The position numbers were made by a program, and so were the translations under genes. A DNA stretch of 64,000 nucleotides from Thalassia testudinum (taxonomy: Eukaryota; Streptophyta; Magnoliopsida; Alismatales; Hydrocharitaceae). Location: assembly GCA_037157565.1 (NCBI GenBank), contig JAZHRO010000002.1:71755001-71819000 (forward strand), given 5' to 3'. Under the pieces are notes generated by a model. It made no database searches. It had not been told where the DNA came from and worked only from the letters and a program-made list of their open reading frames with translations. Positions 58,641 to 64,000 of this stretch are shown here, in pieces (positions within the stretch are counted from its first letter, which is position 1; each line of letters begins with the position of its first letter).

Positions 58641-59893
58641 TACAAGAACATGTCAAAATAGGCCTCAGATGAGTAGTCAGACCACACAGATGAATTCAGA
58701 GAGACGAACAGAGTCCAACAAACTCGAAATCGGCCAAATCCAACATCCGGAGCTCCTGCAATGGGCCCAAGAAGTTTTGACTGTTGATCTGATGATCAAC
58801 GGCCCACAGCGCACCATGTGGCGCCCACTCGTCGCATCCTCGCCACCGACCGCTTTTGCCTTCACCCGGAGGATGATTCTCAACCGTCGATCTTCAATCG
58901 AACGGTTGAGAGTCGCCCGTGCACTCGTACTCTTCGTGATAATTCGCTGCGACAATGCAGCGGTCGACTGCCTCACGCCTGTGCATCCGGTGTGGGATCG
59001 AATCACGCTGCGCGAAAATTGGAAGGCGAAGGCGAGATGCGGGAAATTGAGTTGCCCGATCTGCAGTGAATGGCAACGATCGAGCCGCGCAGCGCAACGA
59101 TGCGTGCGGACACTCACGCGCGCGCCTCAGCAGCGATCCATGAGCGCACCCTTCGCGAGATCTCAGCTTTCCGATCTTAGATCGGACGGCTCACAACGCG
59201 CACGCGCGGATTGCCTCAGAAGAAGCACAAGGCGCGCTGGCGACCAGTGGGCGAAGGGCGCTACACCGACGGATTTGGTATGGGTTTAGCGACGTCCGGA
59301 ACATCGCTAAAGCCCATACTTAAATTAGAAAACCCTTTTGCCTATATAAACTCCATCCAACCACCCATGGAAGGGCATTAAATTCACTTGCAAGTGCTCT
59401 ACCCCAGTCCTAGCCACCATTAGCTCTCTTTGTAATTGCTGGAGCCGACGAGCCACCGACGGAGCCCCTCTCCACCGCTGTGGCTGCCTCACCGTCTTCT
59501 CTCTCTCTTTCTCTCTTTATCTTAAGCTTTACTTTACTTGTGTTTAAGCATTTATCTAGTGTTGTAGTTATAAAACTAAAGTTGCATGTCAAATGAAGTT
59601 GTTTCCTATCTAGTTACTTGCCCTCTTTTATGTTTAAGATGCATGTTGTGAATGAAAATTTCTAACCCTGTTCTCTCTCTCTCTCTCTTTCTCTTTCTCT
59701 CACTCGCTTTTCACCCACGTCTTTTCGCAAGAAAAAATCCGTTATTTCCGTGACATTAAGTGACAAGAAAAATCTGGTTTTCACGCCTCCCTGAGATCGA
59801 CACTCGAACTCACGTCCATTTCTTCATTTAAAATTGACGTTGCGAGCACAAACTATAATGACACTTTTAAACATATGCGTCTTCCGCACGTCA
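58641..59893 (+). repeat. 5' LTR of element F (left boundary uncertain)
   Basis: The right end CGCACGTCA is followed by a primer site. A TATATAA box is at 59343-59349, and a CT-rich stretch is near 59670-59700. CCTCCCTGAGATCGACACTC at about 59787 parallels the CTCCCTGAGTTCGACCTCGG block of B and D. The 230-codon ORF through it is arginine-rich without domains and is treated as spurious. Confidence 0.6.
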
Positions 59894-59898
59894 GTTTT

Positions 59899-59917
59899 TG
59901 GCGTCGTTGCCGGGGAG
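59899..59917 (+). promoter_or_regulatory. Primer-binding site of element F (tRNA-Asp type)
   Basis: TGGCGTCGTTGCCGGGGAG begins six bases after the LTR end and differs by one base from the usual site. Confidence 0.9.
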
Positions 59918-60198
59918 GCTATGGATTTATTTTGTCACTTCCATCTTACATCCATGCTGACATCATCTAACGCATTTTGTACCTCTACTTGATGGTTGCA
60001 GGAACTCGGCGCTTGGACAGTGAAGCAATGCAGCTTGTGACGGTAGAGATGGAGTAAGCGCAGCAAGGACTGTTTGTAACTCTTCACCCGTGGTTGTTTG
60101 CTTGGCTAAAAAAAAAATCTTAAAAAAATTGTAAAATCGAAAAAAAAATTGGCGTGGTGTATGATTGCCTGATCCACATCCTTCACTCATCACCCAAC

Positions 60199-60248
<50 letters not shown>

Positions 60249-61074
60249 TGCATATACACTCTAACATTCTTAAAACCTAATTTTTTGGAGTGTTTATCTT
60301 TCTTTTTGAGTGGTGTTTGCGAAGCCACCATGACTTGACTTGGGCTGCACCACTCATCCCTAAAATCGACTCATCCAATAGAAGCTGCATGATCACTAGG
60401 ATGAGTACATTAGGGTTTTAGAGCCTCTACACATCAAAGGAAATTTACTTTCACTAATTGTGTGCAAAACTTGATGTGCCCCCTGAAACTTGTCTGAAAA
60501 CATTAAGACACGTCAATCCTAAAAGATACAAAAGTAAGGATGAAACATTAAAAGACACCACATCTTAAAAAATCTTTGTTTGAAAACCATGTTTTGGTAG
60601 GAGCACACACATTGGAATTGGAAAACTAAGAGGCACTACCCCAATCAACACCTCATCACATAACCCTAGCACAAGCACTATCCTAGCCCTTTTAAACCTG
60701 AGTAGACGTGCCTTAGGCAGGACTGGGTTAAGTCTCGAGAGGCGGGGTTTTGTTCGCTGGGTACTTGGCTTTCATTCCCTTAGTAGAATCTGGTGACTAG
60801 ACTGCAGGGAAGTGCCAAACGATCACGATTGTGGGGCCTATGGAACCAGCGGCGCAAGCCAAAGGAAGAACCTTCCCTATAATCCCCTCGTAATCAACCT
60901 GGCCAAATTAGCTTTGGGAAGGGGAGTCTAGTGCTTACGGATTTGATCACCCTTTTAGAGATTTCTAGGTACCCTAAGGAATACACCATAAGGAATAGGC
61001 TTGTTTGCTTGGTTGTACACATACACTTCTCGCATTTGTCACTCTCCGCATCCCCTCCTGTTCTTCTCTAGTGT
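59918..61074 (+). other. Leader of element F
   Basis: This is non-coding. It includes a poly(A) run then (TA)n at about 60199-60248. The region 60700-61000 has a mixed-composition block but no similarity to the B/D leader that I can see. Confidence 0.6.
60199..60248. repeat. Poly(A)-(TA)n microsatellite
   Basis: About 28 A residues are followed by about 11 TA units. Confidence 0.95.
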
Positions 61075-62157
61075 ATGCACGAGAGGCGATCACTGCATCC
61101 CGAGTTGTTTGTTTTGGGATGGGAATCCAGGCAACCTGATTCTGCTAGAGACATGGCTGAACCTAGGGTAGATGAGGTTGAGTACCAACCCCCACCAGAC
61201 ACAATGGCCATCATCCAAGCCCAGATTAACGCAAATCACCGTCTTCAGCAGCAACAGATCCACACTATCATGCAAGCCATACACCGGTTGCAGAACCCAC
61301 AAGGGCAACCACCACCACTTTTCCAAGGCCCACAAGGGCAACCGCCACTTGATCTACCACCATTCCAGGACCAACCTAGGCTCCTCCACGACTTCTACAA
61401 TCCTTTCGCTATTCGAGTCGAGCCATACCTTAGGATGCTCGAAGGGGGAGATGATTTTGAGCTAAAACCAAATGTCCTGAGTCTGATTTAGAGCCACTTC
61501 CATGGAAGCTCAAATGAAGATCCCTTCCAGCACCTAGAGGATCTTGATTGGATAGCTCGGACTGTGAAACCTAGGAACATTAGCCTTGACATTGTTTTGA
61601 TTAAGATGTTCCCCTTCTCACTGAGAGACAAGGAATCTCACTGGCTTAGAACCCTAGGTAGACCCATCACCACCTAGGAAGAACTGAGGCATGCTTTCTT
61701 AAAGAAATTCTTCCCCATGGGAAAGACCAATGCCCTTAGAAGAGCCATTACTACCTTTACACTCCAGGGTGGGGAACTGTTCCATGAGGTGTGGGAAAGA
61801 TTTAATGAACTCTCGAGGAAATGCCCACACCACGAAGTACCAAGGTGGCAATTGGCCCAGATCTTCTACCACGGTCTGGACAGCAACCTACGGAACTTCG
61901 TCGATGCCTCATGCGGAGGGAACTTCCTAAACAAAGACGGGGAGAGTGCGTTTGAGCTCTTTGAGTCTATGAGCGAAAATTCGCTCAACAATGCCTCCAT
62001 GACCCAGTTTAGTCGATCTAGTCAACCCCGTGGTGGGATTTATGAGGTACAAGCAAATTATGGAATGGTTGACATGGATATCATTGCCAAGAAATTAGAT
62101 CGAGTGGAATTAGTGGATAAAAAGATAGATGAGCTACTAAACCAGACCAGTTTCTAA
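61075..62157 (+). pseudogene. Gag of element F
   Basis: The ATG at 61075 leads to a proline/glutamine-rich N terminus with a duplicated GPQGQPP segment, followed by Athila capsid motifs: DFYNPFAIRVEPYLRMLEGG, LKPNVLSLI, LIKMFPFSLRDKESHWLRTL, FPMGKTNALRRAITTF, HEVWERFNELSRKCPHHEVP and MSENSLNNASM. Stops interrupt at 61489 and at 61675 (a T-W position). The frame ends at QTSF-stop at 62157, where about 48 bp lie between two copies of AGTTTCTAAAGGAT; the usual long gag-protease linker is missing, indicating an internal deletion. Confidence 0.85.
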
Positions 62158-62164
62158 AGGATAT

Positions 62165-63011
62165 CAAAGCTGTCAAGCACATCTCGGCTTACGCCAAGTT
62201 TCTAAAGGATGCCTATACACCCAAACATAAGCTAAGGCCTCAAACACCTAGGAAGGTTGTGCTCTCAGAGCAAGCAAGTTTCGTAATATCAAGCAACCTT
62301 CCGCTCAAGCGAATTGACCCAGGAGCACCCCTGATATCCTGTAATATCGGGGACATGACATTTGAAAGAGCACTCCTGGACTTATGTGCTTCCATCAATC
62401 TGATTCCAACAACCTTGTACCACCAATTTGGTTTCGGAGTGCTGACACCCACACCTATCACCATTCAGTTGGCTGATAGATCTGTGAAGACCCCGAAGGG
62501 GGTTGTCGAGGACGTGATTGTGCGGGTCAAGGACTTTTATTTTTCGGTCGACTTCTTGGTGCTCGACATGGAAGTCCCTGAAAAACTACAGAACACACCC
62601 ATAATCTTAGGCAGACCTTTCTTAGCTATGGCTAAGGCAAACAATGATTGTGACACGGGATATATGGAAATTGCCTTCGGAGACAAGAAAATGCAGTTGG
62701 ATATCTTCCGGGCGACCAAGTCTTTTGATTGCGACTGTATCGAGGAACATGATCCCGTGGAACCTTTGGTCGAGGAATGCCTCACCCTTAGTTCTGTCTT
62801 GGACCACCAATCCTGTAATGAATGTTCTGACCTGTCACCATCTCTGCCCATGGACCTCTGTAGGACTGATTACCATCAAACAACACCATTTGAGGAGATT
62901 GATGTTGATCAACTCCCGCCTTTCCCTTTTCCTTCGATTGTTGTTCCACCTGCACCCGAACTTAAGCCGCTACCTGAGAATCTCAAGTATGTCTTCCTGG
63001 GACCTGACTAG
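62165..63011 (+). pseudogene. Protease region of element F
   Basis: The frame shows LLDLCASINLIPTTLYHQFG, LADRSVKTPKGVVEDVIV, VLDMEVPEKLQNTPIILGRP and FLAMAKANNDCDTG, the Athila protease pattern. The catalytic segment normally reads DLGAS; here cysteine replaces glycine (DLCAS), which probably inactivates it. A TAG stops the frame at about 63009 where glutamine is expected. Confidence 0.85.
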
Positions 63012-64000
63012 ACCTTCCCTGTGATTATTAACTCTCATCTAACCAAGGATTAGGAACTCAGGTTGACTGCAACCCTTTCGGAACATCGGGCCGCCATTGG
63101 ATGGACCATTTCAGACTTAAGAGGAATTAGCCCCACCTATTGCACTCATAAGATTTACCTGGAAGACGGGGCACGACCTTCCCGCCAGATGCAGAGACGG
63201 TTAAACCCAAATATGCGGGAGGTCGTTAAGAAAGAAATTATCAAGTGGCTTGACGTCGACATCATCTATCCCATCTCTGATCGCCCCTGGGTGAGCCCCA
63301 CTCAAGTGGTTTCGAAGAAAGCTGGGCTCACCGTTGTCACCAATGAACGTGGTGAATCCATCCCCGCTCGCACCACTACCGCATGGTGGGTATGTATTGA
63401 TTATAGAAAACTCAATGAAGGAACCAAGAAGGATTATTTCCCCTTGCCATTCATTGACCAGATCCTTGAAAGATTGGTAGGGAAAAGTATTTTTGCTTCC
63501 TGGATGGATATTCAGGATATAACCAAGTCGCAATTGCTCCTGAAGTTCAAGAGAAGACCACATTCACTTGCCCGTACGGCATGTTTGCATTTCGTCGTAT
63601 GCCGTTCGGGTTATGCAACGCACCCGCTACCTTTCAGCGTTGCATGCTAGCCATTTTTTCAGAAATGGTGGGTGAATACCTGGAGGTCTTTATGGATGAT
63701 TTCTCTGTATTTGGGAATTCATTCAACCGCTGTTTGAGCAACTTGCAGAAAATCTTGAAATGATGTATCGAGGTTAATTTGGTGTTAAGTTGGGAAAAGA
63801 GCCATTTCATGGTTCAAGAAGGAATCATCCTTGGTCACATCGTATCGCATAGGGGCATTGAGGTGGATCGGGCCAAAGTTGATTTGATTTCCAAACTTCC
63901 TCCGTCTAGCTCGGTCCGTCAGTTCCGTTCATTCCTGGGACATGTTGGCTTCTACCAAAGGTTCATCAAAGACTTCTCCAAGCTTTCCAAACCCTTAACC
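63012..64000 (+). pseudogene. Reverse transcriptase of element F, partial
   Basis: RT motifs follow in order: GWTISDLRGISPTYCTHKIY, MQRRLNPNMREVVKKEIIKW, VSKKAGLTVVTNERGE and VCIDYRKLNEGTKKDYF. A one-base deletion near 63487 then moves the frame to YFCFLDG-like and VAIAPEVQEKTTFTCPYG. Next come RRMPFGLCNAPATFQRCM, VFMDDFSVFG and FLGHVGFYQRFIKDFSK up to the window edge. A TGA follows the LQKILK motif. The DD pair of the active site is intact. Confidence 0.87.

Larger units (their letters stand above)
58641..64000 (+). mobile_element. Element F: Athila-like Ty3/gypsy element, right end outside the window
   Basis: The order is LTR end at 59893, primer site, leader, gag, protease and RT, with Athila motifs throughout (MQRRLNPNMREVVKKEIIKW, RRMPFGLCNAPATFQRCM, FMDDFSVFG). 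The LTR start cannot be fixed because the 3' LTR is off-window; 58641 is only an estimate based on where the LINE sequence fades. Stops and a one-base deletion in RT show that it is defective. Confidence 0.82.

Noticed and set aside
58597..59289. 230-codon arginine-rich ORF
   Set aside because: It lies in the probable LTR of element F, with no domain, no homologous frame in B, C or D, and an unclear start.

Overview
The window is plant nuclear DNA dominated by retrotransposons, with one clear host gene. The gene is an LRR receptor-like pseudokinase with an extremely GC-rich first exon and a GC content that falls toward the 3' end. That gradient, together with long-LTR Athila and Tekay-type elements, suggests a monocot, probably a commelinid. 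The species cannot be fixed from the sequence.

Layout. Positions 1-9140 hold a minus-strand Ty3/gypsy element (element A, Tekay/Del-like chromovirus) that runs off the left edge; its integrase gene is split by a solo LTR of the same family. Positions 9141-15600 are low-copy intergenic DNA, including a long inverted-repeat (foldback) element at about 11.8-13.45 kb. The receptor pseudokinase gene occupies 15609-18014 in two exons. Positions 18015-22321 are intergenic with small LINE remnants.

From 22.3 kb to 58.5 kb lies a nest. A minus-strand L1-type LINE is split by an Athila-like element (B, 23845-58256, 5-bp duplication CATGT). B in turn holds three later insertions: a solo LTR of the A family in its 5' LTR (25595-28289, duplication CTAAT), a gag-only Athila-like fragment (C, about 33450-41568) in its reverse transcriptase, and a complete young element (D, 47463-57565, duplication CCAAC) in its 3' LTR. 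From about 58.6 kb to the right edge there is a further Athila-like element (F) with 5' LTR end, tRNA-Asp-type primer site, gag, protease and the start of reverse transcriptase.

The most interesting object is D. It has the LTR termini, primer site, 5' leader, 3' non-coding region and polypurine tract of the Athila-like B lineage. Between them gag-pol is replaced, starting at the gag start codon, by one uninterrupted ORF (51332-53203, 623 codons from the first ATG) that I do not recognise. B, C and F carry many stops, whereas D's ORF is open and its LTRs are nearly identical. D therefore looks like a recently active non-autonomous element mobilised in trans and carrying its own conserved protein. 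B and D LTRs also share a U3 hairpin whose arms differ in a base-pair-preserving way, and A-family LTRs are packed with GACGTC palindromes arranged as hairpins. All protein calls rest on reading motifs by eye; no database search was possible.
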